A stretch of 64,000 nucleotides of DNA from Tanypteryx hageni (taxonomy: Eukaryota > Arthropoda > Insecta > Odonata > Petaluridae): positions 173,769,956 to 173,833,955 of the forward strand of contig CM054113.1 of NCBI GenBank assembly GCA_028673005.1. The letters are read 5' to 3'. How positions within the stretch are numbered: position 1 is the stretch's first letter; each line of letters opens with the position of its first letter. Made by a program: the position numbers and the translations under genes. The notes beneath the pieces were generated by a model, which saw nothing but the letters and a program-made list of their open reading frames with translations, was not told where the DNA came from and searched no databases. Of the stretch, positions 21,650-31,661 are shown piece by piece.

Positions 21650-21750
21650 TGCTCCTTTCAGTGTAGTGCTTGCGTCATGCAAAGTGTAGTGCTTGTGTTT
21701 CCTTCAGTTTAGTGCTTGTGTCTCCTCAAAGTGTAGTTGTACTTGCTATC
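21650..21750 (+). repeat. Short tandem repeats in the LINE B leader
   Basis: About four imperfect 23-27 bp units built around AGTGTAGTGCTTGTGT, each preceded by a C/T-rich stretch. They lie just upstream of the first ATG. Tandem 5' repeats often carry promoter activity in LINEs; that role is inferred here. Confidence 0.55.
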
Positions 21751-21907
21751 CTATAAATTGCCTTTTTTGCACATATTTTTATTAATTATCTGGCTTATAC
21801 GCATCCTCCTGCTCTGCACCTTTGATTACTTCCTGACCATAAAAACTCTTTTAGTTCTTTTTTATCCTATCCTTTTTCCTTTCCCTCAACTTTCTACTAT
21901 AACTGAG

Positions 21908-24900
21908 ATGCCCTCTTCCCGAGAATTCTTGCCTATTAACCGAACGCTTACACCTATCGTATCCTCACAGCACGACACATCCCAACCGCCCCCGCCTTTT
22001 TCCTTAAACCCAAAAGCATCTGAATTTTTCCCTTCACAAACTCCCCTCCCTTGCTCTCCCGCTAAGTGTCTCAACTTTCACGATTGTCCTTCTCTACCTG
22101 TTTCTCTCATTTCATCCTCTCCCTCCCCCAACTCTTCTCTATTGACCTCCCGAGGACACCTGCTTAACCCACATGCCCCCGAGTTCTGTCTCCCTCGCCA
22201 CATTACTCTCTCCCCCCTTAACCCTGAAGCTTCTGAATTTGTCTCAACTACCTCACTCACCACCTGCCGCGACGCCTACAACTCAAATCCCATGAACCCA
22301 ACACAGGTCCGACCCGTGACACGAATTTCCAGGTATCATATCGACACTCAATCTCTCCTTTCCAACGAACTTAAACCACATCCTCGCTCACTAAAAATTA
22401 TCTATATCAACGCCCAAAGCATTCAGGCTCACTTGGACGAACTTCGTTTAATTTTATCTAAGACAAATATTCATATCATTGCCGTGGCTGAGACTTGGCT
22501 TAAACCTGAAACTGACTCCTCGCACGTAGAAATTCCTGGCTTCAAGCTTTTTCGAAATGACCGCTTAGGCAAAGGTGGTGGTGGTGTAGGAATTTACGCC
22601 AGAAATGACATTCAATGTAATATCCTCGCTCATAGTGAACCTAAGTACTCTAAACGTCCCGAATTCCTTCTACTTGACGCGCGAGTTAACTCCGTAAAAA
22701 TCCTCATAGGAATCGTTTATCGACCACCTAAAATAGGACACCTCTCCGATATAGAAGAAACTCTATCCAAACACATTCAAGACTTTCAACATTTAATAAT
22801 CACTGGTGATTTTAATGCTAATTTACTCGTACCCAACCATGAAAGTAACTTTCTCTTACAGTCTTTCGAGTCCCTAGGGCTAAACGTCTTGCCACTCCAG
22901 CCAACGAATCATACGGCAACCTCCGCCACTTGGATTGATCTTGCGATTACGGCAAATCCCGAGAAAATAATTAAATACGGACAATTAGCAGCTCCCGGTA
23001 TCTCTTCGCACGATATGATTTACATTGCTTACTCCCTACGTTGTCAAAAACGTAAGCAGAAATTCATAAAGGTTCGCGACTATAAATCTATTAATGAATC
23101 ACTATTAACATCAGATGCGGCGCTCCTACCCTGGCATTTAATCGAGCACCTAGAAGACATAGACGATAAAGTTCAGACTTTTAATTTATATATGTCTCAG
23201 CTACTTGAAAAGTTTGCCCCTCCCAGAATCATTCGGGTCTCTAAGCCACATGCTGCATGGCTAACTCCAGAAATAAAATCGATTATGTCCCGCCGTGACA
23301 GCATTTATCGTGATTTTAAGAAATCTAAGGATCCTGATTTACTATCGCGGTATAAATCATTGCGAAATAAAACAAAACAACTTATACGCAACGCTAAAAT
23401 TAAATATGTACACGATTCAACCAACTCTGCACGAACACAGTCCTCGATATGGAAAAAATTACGGAACTTGGGTGTTGGTAAAAATAAAGATATGCAACTT
23501 CCACCAAACCTGTCCCTTGACGAGCTTAACGCTCATTTCACTAAACCTCCCACGACCATAGATGTAGGCCTAAAATCTGAAACTATTGAACGTATCCGTA
23601 GCCTCAAACCCAATCACACCTCAAATACAATCTTTGAATTTACACCACTCACACAACCACTGGTAGCTAAATCACTTCGTGCAATTAAGTCAACTGCAAT
23701 AGGAGATGACGGCGTATCTATAATACTAATAAATAAATTAATTCCTATCATTCTCCCCATTATCACTCATATCTTTAACTGGTCTATTCTTCAATCTAAA
23801 TACCCTACTTCATGGAAATCAGCTCTTGTCCGTCCTATCCCCAAGAAAAACAATTCTCACGAAAACGCTGATTTCAGACCAATTAGTCTCTTGCCTGTTC
23901 TCTCCAAGGCGTTTGAAAGACTTGCACATGAGCAAATAACTCATTTCCTTTCAAAAAACAATCTCATTGACCCGTTCCAATCTGGTTTTCGTAAATCGCA
24001 TAGCACAGCTACCGCACTATTGAAAGTAACGGACGACGTCCGCAAAGCAATGGATCAGAGAAAAATCACCATTCTAACACTATTGGATTTCAGTAAAGCC
24101 TTCGACTCCATCGACAAAGACATCCTACTATGCAAACTTGAACTTTTGCACTTCTCACTCGCTTCTCGAAACTGGTTTCGCTCATATCTAAATGGCCGCT
24201 CTCCAAAGGTTATTACTCATGATTTATCATCTCGTCCCTTAAATGTAAATAGAGGCGTTCCGCAAGGTTCTATTCTTGGCCCCCTGCTATTCTCTCTGTA
24301 CATTAATGATATCTCAAATGCCCTCACTCACTGTAATTATCACCTATATGCTGACGATCTCCAAATCTACTATCACTCTCGCGTACCTGAATTTCCCGAT
24401 GCTGTCGCTAAAATCAACTCTGATCTAGCTTCTCTCTCTCTTTGGAGCTCAAATAACTTTCTGAAGATCAACCCCGCAAAAAGTCAATCTATTATTATCG
24501 GTTACCCCAAACTATTGGCTTCCATAGATCATAGCGAATCTCCTCTTCTATCGCTTGAGGGGTCCACATTGCATTTTAAAAAATCAGTAGTCAACCTCGG
24601 TGTCATAGTAGATGAAACTCTATCTTGGGCTCCTAATACCAATAAAATCTGTAGTACCATCAACTCCTCCTTGCACTCTCTCAAAAAACTCAAAAACTTA
24701 TTACCTAATTCCTTACGTAAACTCTTAGTGACCACACTCCTATTTCCTCACTTTGACTATTGTGATGTTGTTTATAATGATCTCTCCTGTGAATTGGCAT
24801 TAAAACTTCAACGCACACAAAACTCCTGCATGAGATTCATCGGTGACCTTAAAAAGAGCGACCACATTAGCGAACATTACAATAATCTTTCATGGCTCAA

Positions 24901-25201
24901 ACTTGACGCTCGAAGGAACTTACATACCCTGATGCAAATGTACAAAATCCTTACTTATAACAAACCTGACTACCTCTCTTCCCTCTTCAATGAAATCAAC
25001 ACAGTACACAAGCGGGATACTAGAGGCAAGAATAACCTCCTTATTCCTCATCACAGGACGAATATCTACAATAAATCCTTTCAAGTCTCCGGTTGCCGAC
25101 TCTGGAATAACTTAGATGAGAATTTTAAAACATCTCCCTCCTTAAACTCATTCAAACGCACCTGTGTCACTCACTTTCTTAAACAACAAAGTAATCCTTA
25201 A
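21908..25201 (+). CDS. LINE B endonuclease-reverse transcriptase with three PAM2-like motifs
   Basis: The first in-frame ATG is 21908, giving about 1097 codons; the frame stays open upstream to 21737. Numbering from 21737, residues 58-200 are a Pro/Ser-rich leader with three PABP-binding (PAM2-like) motifs: SLNPKASEFFP (89-99), LLNPHAPEFCLP (142-153) and PLNPEASEFVS (160-170). SSREFLP near residue 60 is a possible fourth, degenerate one. The APE endonuclease follows from about 218 (IIYINAQSI, AETWLKPETDS, GDFNAN, SSHD). The RT has RPISLLPVLSKAFE, LLDFSKAFDSID, NRGVPQGSILGPLLF and YADD at 871-874. No frame damage is seen, so the copy may be active. Confidence 0.88.
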   Translation: MPSSREFLPINRTLTPIVSSQHDTSQPPPPFSLNPKASEFFPSQTPLPCSPAKCLNFHDCPSLPVSLISSSPSPNSSLLTSRGHLLNPHAPEFCLPRHITLSPLNPEASEFVSTTSLTTCRDAYNSNPMNPTQVRPVTRISRYHIDTQSLLSNELKPHPRSLKIIYINAQSIQAHLDELRLILSKTNIHIIAVAETWLKPETDSSHVEIPGFKLFRNDRLGKGGGGVGIYARNDIQCNILAHSEPKYSKRPEFLLLDARVNSVKILIGIVYRPPKIGHLSDIEETLSKHIQDFQHLIITGDFNANLLVPNHESNFLLQSFESLGLNVLPLQPTNHTATSATWIDLAITANPEKIIKYGQLAAPGISSHDMIYIAYSLRCQKRKQKFIKVRDYKSINESLLTSDAALLPWHLIEHLEDIDDKVQTFNLYMSQLLEKFAPPRIIRVSKPHAAWLTPEIKSIMSRRDSIYRDFKKSKDPDLLSRYKSLRNKTKQLIRNAKIKYVHDSTNSARTQSSIWKKLRNLGVGKNKDMQLPPNLSLDELNAHFTKPPTTIDVGLKSETIERIRSLKPNHTSNTIFEFTPLTQPLVAKSLRAIKSTAIGDDGVSIILINKLIPIILPIITHIFNWSILQSKYPTSWKSALVRPIPKKNNSHENADFRPISLLPVLSKAFERLAHEQITHFLSKNNLIDPFQSGFRKSHSTATALLKVTDDVRKAMDQRKITILTLLDFSKAFDSIDKDILLCKLELLHFSLASRNWFRSYLNGRSPKVITHDLSSRPLNVNRGVPQGSILGPLLFSLYINDISNALTHCNYHLYADDLQIYYHSRVPEFPDAVAKINSDLASLSLWSSNNFLKINPAKSQSIIIGYPKLLASIDHSESPLLSLEGSTLHFKKSVVNLGVIVDETLSWAPNTNKICSTINSSLHSLKKLKNLLPNSLRKLLVTTLLFPHFDYCDVVYNDLSCELALKLQRTQNSCMRFIGDLKKSDHISEHYNNLSWLKLDARRNLHTLMQMYKILTYNKPDYLSSLFNEINTVHKRDTRGKNNLLIPHHRTNIYNKSFQVSGCRLWNNLDENFKTSPSLNSFKRTCVTHFLKQQSNP

Positions 25202-25318
25202 TCATCTCTTTACACTCCCCATAAATTATCCTTACTCATGTTTTTTTTTTGTATTGTCTTATATTATTTTCTATTTCTTAATATAATTTTGTATTGTTTT
25301 TATATACTTTGTGTATTG

Positions 25319-25437
25319 TTTATATGTATACATATGTATGTATGTGTGTGTGTGTGTATGTGTGTGTGTATGTATGTATGTATATATATATATGTATATA
25401 TATGTATATATATGTATATGTATGTGTATATATATAT
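25319..25437 (+). repeat. GT/TA microsatellite in LINE B 3' leader
   Basis: Alternating GT-rich and ATATGTATA-type repeats. The reading frames that cross it are low-complexity artefacts (I, Y, C, V only). Confidence 0.85.
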
Positions 25438-26057
25438 TCTTTCTTCTATTGTTTGTATTTTTTTTGTTGTTTTTATTTTTTTTGCTATTGTTTTATATTA
25501 TTTTATATTGTATTATATTATTTATGTATTTTATATCTTTTCCTGCTTTCTTATAATATGCATGCCCCAACAACATTCTTTATATTCATTCATTGTATAT
25601 ATTTCATGTATATTTCATCTCATTCTGCATACTTGTATATTTCTTGTTTACATTACGCTATTACCTTTACGTGTACTTTTTTATGACGGTATATAATTAC
25701 GCTGTATATACGAACTCTCCCACTGTACATACTCCTTCCTATTTAATGTTGTAGTCTTGTATTACCAAATGTACACTATCTAGGGTTTTCGCAGGTTTTT
25801 CACACCCCCCTTCTTAGTGGGTGTTTTCCTGCGTGGGTTTTGCTAGGGAGGACATGTCTGTTTTTACCTAGATTTTCCCCACAAACACAAATCTGTATTC
25901 AATTTTATCTTTTTAATTTGTATGATTTAGGTACATAATGTTTATATAGTGTATTTTGTTATACCTTATTTTATTCTTTTTCTTGTATTTATTATATTGA
26001 CGAAGGGTTAAATGTAAGAATGGACCTTCTGGTCTAAATTTCGCCCGAATAAAGACG

Positions 26058-26089
<32 letters not shown>

Positions 26090-26090
26090 C

Positions 26091-26563
26091 ATGCCCTATC
26101 TATTTTGAGGATTATCTCAAATTCTGAGAATTCGAAAATTTGATAGCATAAAAGTTTGATAAAACGGTCGATCATCATTAAAATTATCGCGGAATGCAAA
26201 AAATAATAATGTAACCGTTGGAATTCAAGCGGTCGCAAATACGCCCTTGCCTATTAAGAACGAGAGCAGGTGAAAACAAAGCTTCAATCTTACGCAACGC
26301 AATCGGAATGTCGGATTGTTTGCGATACTTCCAGATCGGCGTAAGTTACCGCGTAAAATCTCATGTCACGCACGGGAGCTCATTGGTGATGGGCTACAAT
26401 TTTCTGTTCGGTTTTGGGCAAAAATAAAGCACATAACGCTATTTTAATGAATACACTAATAAAAAAGTGGATCATTTCCCATGCATCCCGGGTTTCAACA
26501 TGTCGCATTGGAACAGTTGTATCCACAATCAAAATAGTCGTGATAGGCTGCAAACCTTTATTT
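26091..26563. repeat. Right arm of large inverted duplication, outer part
   Basis: Mirror image of 10611-11083 with no net length difference. It includes the 69-codon frame also found at 10747-10956, which has no family resemblance and is probably not a gene. The match ends at 26563. Confidence 0.85.
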
Positions 26564-27230
26564 TTTTTGGCTTGCGTGCCAAAATTACAAAAAATGGCTT
26601 TCATTATCTAACATACGTGCCAATTCAAAATGCAACCAAAAAGAATGAATTCTATGGTTTAACTATGGTCATTTACTCTCAGACTTAGAGCTCAGAAAAC
26701 GATAGATTAGTGATATGAAATTCAACTTATGTTCTACCAAGAGTGGAAAGATGCTCATATCATGCGTGCATACATGCGATGCAGAGGCGTTCTTTACGAT
26801 CTATGCAATCATGTCAAAAAAGTTCAATATTATTGGCTTAGTATAACGCCAAAGAACTGAAATGCCTGTAGTGATGCCAAGAAATATCGTATTAAAATTT
26901 TGACTCACCGACTAATTTCCTAAGCAATTGTAATTAATAAAACAATCGACAATTAGTTAAAACATACCTCACTCGAATAGTAGTAATGTAATCATTATGT
27001 TCATGTTCATTCCTTCGTCGTAAATTACCGATTTCTCTTCACTTACAAACGCTGCGTATACGTCAAGTGGCCAGATTTCAGATCAGCCAAACCGGGACAA
27101 ACTGTGTTTGCCCCTGGAGTGTAGGCAATTTACGCTGACCGACTAGAATTCAGCTGCTAATTCCGATAAATTGATCACTGCACGCCATCTTACGGAGTTC
27201 TACACGAATTCACAAACAATGGAAAAAAGG
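26564..27230. other. No gene recognised
   Basis: AT-rich sequence outside the inverted duplication. Short frames are unconvincing and I see no repeat terminus. Confidence 0.4.
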
Positions 27231-27639
27231 GTTGCGCGTAATCAGTTACATTAAAAATTACTTAAGGAAATCCTTCTGCATTAATGGGACTAAAAATAAA
27301 CAAGTAGTTCTGGAAAGAACTAATCCGCCTACTTTCAATTTTAATATGTACTATATGACTAGTAGGGTGTACACAGATTTCTCGTGTTATACTAATGTAT
27401 TTTCTTTGAAATCAGAAAATTATTTTTCCTTATACTGTTGTAGCCCTGCTTTTTTATCCGTTCTTTACATATTTATCTCGTTTTCCCATTCTATACTCGC
27501 CCTACGAACGAAATTTCTTTGAAATTCGTTCAGCCAATACCTTCGAAATTCATAGTTACAGAAAAATTCTAACCTTGATATTGTGGTAGCCCTACTTATT
27601 CGACCAGGTTAAAATTTGATACTTTGGTTATTTATTTAT

Positions 27640-30600
27640 CATCATCATCATGCTTCTGTCCGAAGACAGGTTTTAACTGAATCGCTGCCTCCATTTCTCT
27701 CTTTCCCTAGAAGCCTCTTTTATACCTCTATAAGTATTATATCCCTGCTTTATATTATCTAATATTCCTATTCTTTTTCTCCCTCTTCCTCTTCTTCCAC
27801 TAATTTTTCCTTCTAAGATCGTCCTTTGTAAACACTGTCTTCTCAATATGTGCCCTATCCAATTTTCTTTTCTTTTCCTGATTGTTTTTATTAGCGTCCT
27901 TTCTTCTCCCACCATTTCTAATACCTCTTCGTTTCTCTTCCTCTCTGTCCATTTCACTTTCATCATTCTTCTCCATACCCACATCTCAAAACTTTCTAAA
28001 TATTGTTCCTCCTTTCTCCTTACCGTCCACGTCTCTGCACCATAAAGAGCTATGCTCCATATGTAGCATTTTGCTAATTTCTTCCTTGTTTCTAAATTTA
28101 TTTTCTTGCTTGTGAGAAGCTCCTTCTTCTCGTTAAATGTTGCTTTTGCCATTGCAATCCTACTTCTGATGTCCTGTGTACTACTTCCATCCTGTGCTAA
28201 AATACTGCCGAGATATTTGAAACTACATACTTGTTCCAATTTTTGTCCATTTACCATTATATTGAAATCTTTATGTTCCTTTGAAACCACCATGACTTTT
28301 GTTTTTTCTGTATTGATCTTCATTCCATATTGTTGGCCAACCTCCACTAGTCTGTCTGTCATCCTCTGAAGCTCTTTCTCGCCTTCTGCTATTAAGCCCT
28401 GATCATCTGCGTATTTAATGGTGGTAATACTTTCACCTCCTATCTTAAATCCTTTCTCTTCCATCAACGCTTCTTCTGTTATTGTTTCTGCATAAATATT
28501 AAATATCGCTGGTGAAATAGGACAACCCTGCCTCACTCCCCTCCCTATTGAAGTACTTTCTGTTTCTTCTCCTTCAACCCTGACTCTAATCTTTTGATCA
28601 ATGTAAAGGTTTTTAAGCAGTCTTTTATCTTTCCATTCTATTCCTATTTTGTTTAAAATACCCAGCATTTTATCCCATTTCACTCGGTCAAAAGCTTTCT
28701 CCCAATCTACAAAACAAAAATACATACCTTTATTGACTTCTAGCGCTCTTTCTGTCATCATCCTCATACATCCTATAGCATCTCTAGTCCCCCTTCCTCT
28801 TCTAAAACCAAACTGATTATCTTGCAGCTCCTTTTCTATTTTACATTCAATTCTTTTGGTTATTATTCTGGTTAGAACTTTAGCTGTATGAGAAATTAAA
28901 CTAATAGTTCTGTAATCCTTACAACATTTTGCATTGTTCTTTTTCTCCAGTGGTACCATCACAACATCTAAAAAATCTTCAGGCCATATGCCAGTATCAT
29001 ATACTTGGTTAAAAAATTTTGTGAATTGCTTAACTGCTTTAGACCCTAAAACCTTGAGAACGTCCACGGGTATATCATCACTCCCAACAGCCTTCCTTCT
29101 TTTCATGTCATCAATTGCTCTTTTAACTTCAGACTCGAGAATACTTGGTCCTAGCTGATCTTCTTCCACATCCTCTTCTTCATTTAATTCAATATTTCTT
29201 GGCTTTCCTTCTTTGTCATACAGAACCTCAATGTATTCTTTCCAGACATTCTTTACATTGTCTGGCTCCGATACTATTTTACCACTTTTGTTCATGATTC
29301 CTTTACGTCCTATCTTTCTTGCTTTTTTCTTGCTATACATGAGGTCTGTTCTACAAATTCTTTCACATTCGACAATCTCCTCGCATTTTTCATTTATCCA
29401 CTGTTCTCTTGCTTTATCTGTTTCCCTTCTTAAAGCATTATTTAACTCCTTGTACTTTCTTTGGCCTTCTTCAGTGTTTATGTTCTTCCACTTTCTCCGC
29501 TCTTCCATTTTTTGCAGCATGGCTGCTGTGATCCAGGGTTTTTTGTTTCTTTCACCCGTTATCTTTCCTACCTTCTTTTCCATTACATCTTTAATGTTGC
29601 TATGGATGTATCTCCACTCCTCATCTACATTCTTCCTATTTTCTTCAGCTCTCTCCCCCAACCTTTCCTCCAGCTCAGTCATGATAGCCTCCTTGTTTTT
29701 AAGGAGTTCCTCTAAGTTCCATTTCTTGTTAACTCTTATGTTTCTCCTAACGCTCTTCAGTCTACATTGTATATTTGCCACCAATAGGTTGTGGTCAGAA
29801 TCGATATCTGCCCCTGGTAGTGTTTTCACATTTTTAATGCTATTTCTAAATCTTTCATTGACTAGTATGTAATCTATCTGGTATCGTCTCTGGTCTCCTG
29901 GGCTTCTCCATGTGTAAAGTCTTCGCTGGTGATGCTTAAACCATGTATTAGTTACAATTAGTCTATTTCTATGGCAGAATTCCACAAGTTTATCCCCTCT
30001 TTCATTTCTCTTCCCTAGTCCATATTTTCCCACTATGTTATCTTCCTGTCCCTCTCCGACTACACTGTTCCAATCTCCCATTACTATGGTGGTGATCCTT
30101 CCATTTCCCTCATCCTCCAATATCTCCATAATCTGTTCATACATTTCATCTACTTCGTCGTCGCCAGCATTAGTTGTTGGCATATACACTTGAATTATAA
30201 GCATATCCACTGGCTCCATCTGGAGTTTTACGGCTATTAATCTGTCATTAACTGTCACTACCTTACTAATTCTTTCAGCTATCTCTTTTCTCATTATAAT
30301 CCCCACTCCCCTTTCCTTTTTCTCCCCTCCCGAGTAAATAATCTTAAATTCGTCTGAATTTATCTCGCCTTCTCCTTCCCACCGGACTTCACTAAGACCT
30401 ACTATACTTACATTATTCCTTCTCATTTCCCTTTTTAGGTTCTCTAGTTTACCCCCTGAATTCATAGTCCTAACATTCCATGTGCCTATTTTTAATTTCT
30501 CACTACTTGCTTTCTTATTAATCTTACATTTCCTCTGTGCATCCCCTAGGGTAGTCCCCACCCGGAGATCCGATTGGGGGACTATTTTACCTCCGGAATA

Positions 30601-30952
30601 TTTTACCCCAGAAAGATCCATAGAGGTATTTTCAGCTTTTCAGCCTATCATGGGAAATATAATGAGGTAGTTTCCCCTTGCTTTCCTCATCGCAGTTTCA
30701 CAGAGTGATTACCCATCTGTAGCTGTTCAGATCCACATGATCACCACCTACAGAGGTACTGTGCAAGCTGCTGCCCTTGCACAGGGGGATGTAAAACCCC
30801 CAAGACTGCTTCTTAGTCTGACTCTTCCCCTCAGACCTTTCTGGCTTGGATGGTCCTACCAGGAGAATTATCTCCCGCCGGCATAGCTCTTTAGTTCGTA
30901 AGAGTACACAAACCCTCCCACCTCTGTAAGGTTATGCAGTCCTTAGGGAGGG
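27640..30952 (-). mobile_element. Full-length RTE-type LINE
   Basis: Flanked by the 11 bp duplication TATTTATTTAT (27629-27639 and 30953-30963). It has a ~330 bp leader, one intact long frame, a very short 3' leader and an (ATG)n-type tail (ATGATGATGATG on the minus strand), all as expected for RTE. Spacing of the surrounding 145 bp repeats returns to exactly 145 when the element and one duplication are removed. This is probably a recent insertion. Confidence 0.9.
27673..30621 (-). CDS. RTE-type endonuclease-reverse transcriptase, intact
   Basis: 982 codons starting at a true ATG (MDLSGVKYSGGK). APE endonuclease at about residues 43-285: IGTWNVRTMNSGGKLENL, LSEVRWEG, MGDWNSVVGEG and DSDHNLLVA. 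RT at about 510-790: MVPLEKKNNAKCCKDYRTI, FGFRRGRGTRDAI, VDWEKAFDRVKWD, GVRQGCPISPAIFN and YADD at 737-740. The C-terminal block SIALYGAETWTVRRKE and WIGHILRR is typical of RTE proteins, many annotated as craniofacial development protein 2-like. No frameshift or internal stop. With the 11 bp target duplication this is the best candidate for an active element in the window. Confidence 0.93.
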   Translation of the reverse strand: MDLSGVKYSGGKIVPQSDLRVGTTLGDAQRKCKINKKASSEKLKIGTWNVRTMNSGGKLENLKREMRRNNVSIVGLSEVRWEGEGEINSDEFKIIYSGGEKKERGVGIIMRKEIAERISKVVTVNDRLIAVKLQMEPVDMLIIQVYMPTTNAGDDEVDEMYEQIMEILEDEGNGRITTIVMGDWNSVVGEGQEDNIVGKYGLGKRNERGDKLVEFCHRNRLIVTNTWFKHHQRRLYTWRSPGDQRRYQIDYILVNERFRNSIKNVKTLPGADIDSDHNLLVANIQCRLKSVRRNIRVNKKWNLEELLKNKEAIMTELEERLGERAEENRKNVDEEWRYIHSNIKDVMEKKVGKITGERNKKPWITAAMLQKMEERRKWKNINTEEGQRKYKELNNALRRETDKAREQWINEKCEEIVECERICRTDLMYSKKKARKIGRKGIMNKSGKIVSEPDNVKNVWKEYIEVLYDKEGKPRNIELNEEEDVEEDQLGPSILESEVKRAIDDMKRRKAVGSDDIPVDVLKVLGSKAVKQFTKFFNQVYDTGIWPEDFLDVVMVPLEKKNNAKCCKDYRTISLISHTAKVLTRIITKRIECKIEKELQDNQFGFRRGRGTRDAIGCMRMMTERALEVNKGMYFCFVDWEKAFDRVKWDKMLGILNKIGIEWKDKRLLKNLYIDQKIRVRVEGEETESTSIGRGVRQGCPISPAIFNIYAETITEEALMEEKGFKIGGESITTIKYADDQGLIAEGEKELQRMTDRLVEVGQQYGMKINTEKTKVMVVSKEHKDFNIMVNGQKLEQVCSFKYLGSILAQDGSSTQDIRSRIAMAKATFNEKKELLTSKKINLETRKKLAKCYIWSIALYGAETWTVRRKEEQYLESFEMWVWRRMMKVKWTERKRNEEVLEMVGEERTLIKTIRKRKENWIGHILRRQCLQRTILEGKISGRRGRGRKRIGILDNIKQGYNTYRGIKEASREREKWRQRFS

Positions 30953-31384
30953 TATTTATTTATATGAAGATTAAATATACTATATTTGGTTAAAATCCAT
31001 GCTGTCATTTCTCTATAAATACCTGTAAAATAAATATTTTTACTTTTTATTGCGCTAGCCCTGGTCTCTAGCTCCGCTTTAAACATCTTGATTCCATGAC
31101 GGTATGTTGTGCAAATTTTATATTAAAAAAGTAATTGAAATCCGTTCTGCCAATTCCTTCCAAATCCTTAATTACTGAAAGAGTTTAATTTGCAATTGTG
31201 GCACCCCTGTTTTGGTGATTCTATTTAAATATGCTAATATCGTTTTGTATATGTGTATATTATAAGTATTAAATTTGTTTAAAATTGATGCGGACAGTTC
31301 AACACAAATACGTGCAAAAAGAATTTTTTTATTCCATGTATTGTGGCAGCCCTGCTGTCTATATCTATACAAAAAATTTGATTT

Positions 31385-31386
<2 letters not shown>

Positions 31387-31461
<75 letters not shown>
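31387..31461. repeat. (TA)n microsatellite
   Basis: A run of TA dinucleotides that has expanded within one unit of the 145 bp array. Frames of I and Y across it are artefacts. Confidence 0.95.
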
Positions 31462-31465
<4 letters not shown>

Positions 31466-31661
31466 CTTCATACAAAATTTCGTTGAAATCGGTTGTGCCA
31501 ATTCATTCCAAATTCATAATTACCGAAATCTTTAACTTTGCAATGGTGGTACCCCTGCTAAGTCGATCCTGTCCAAATATGTCATTTTGGTCTCATTCTA
31601 TGTAGCAAATTTATTTGAAATCGGTTCATTCGTGAAGAAGATCTTAGAGCGGGACACACAC

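Larger units (their letters stand above)
21411..26090 (+). mobile_element. LINE B, apparently full length, with TCTA-repeat tail
   Basis: Contains a ~500 bp 5' leader with short tandem repeats, one long uninterrupted frame, a long AT-rich 3' leader with a GT/TA microsatellite, AATAAA-like sequence near 26048, and a (TCTA)n tail to 26089. It belongs to the Jockey/CR1 superfamily; the clade is uncertain. TACA occurs at 18212-18215 and 26088-26091, around the two-LINE block, and could be a 4 bp target duplication or microhomology. Confidence 0.75.
27240..31660 (+). repeat. Array of ~145 bp repeat, split by an RTE LINE
   Basis: The marker word GTAGCCCT/GGCACCCCT-like recurs at 27440, 27586, 31055, 31200, 31345 and 31548. 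Spacing is 145-146 bp except across the LINE and across a TA microsatellite. Each unit also has a GAAATCG/CCAATTCCTTCCAAAT-like part. The final unit runs into ACACACACACACATACACG and CGATCTCATAAAAT-like sequence. The same family appears in reverse at 63760-64000. It is a minisatellite or the core of a repeat-bearing transposon. Confidence 0.75.

Noticed and set aside
25238..25696. Cys/Tyr/Ile-rich small protein
   Set aside because: Translation of a GT/TA microsatellite in the LINE B 3' leader.
10611..26563. Giant TIR transposon such as a Maverick with 2.8 kb ends
   Set aside because: No target duplication at the outer borders and no integrase, polymerase or capsid-type genes in the spacer.
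29213..29872. 219-codon plus-strand frame
   Set aside because: Antisense shadow of the intact RTE frame; composition follows from the complement of the real coding strand.
31172..31605. Frames across 31.2-31.6 kb
   Set aside because: They run through a TA microsatellite and 145 bp repeat units.
27240..31660. CRISPR-like array from regular spacing
   Set aside because: The 145 bp spacing is of whole tandem units without unique spacers, and the DNA is eukaryotic.
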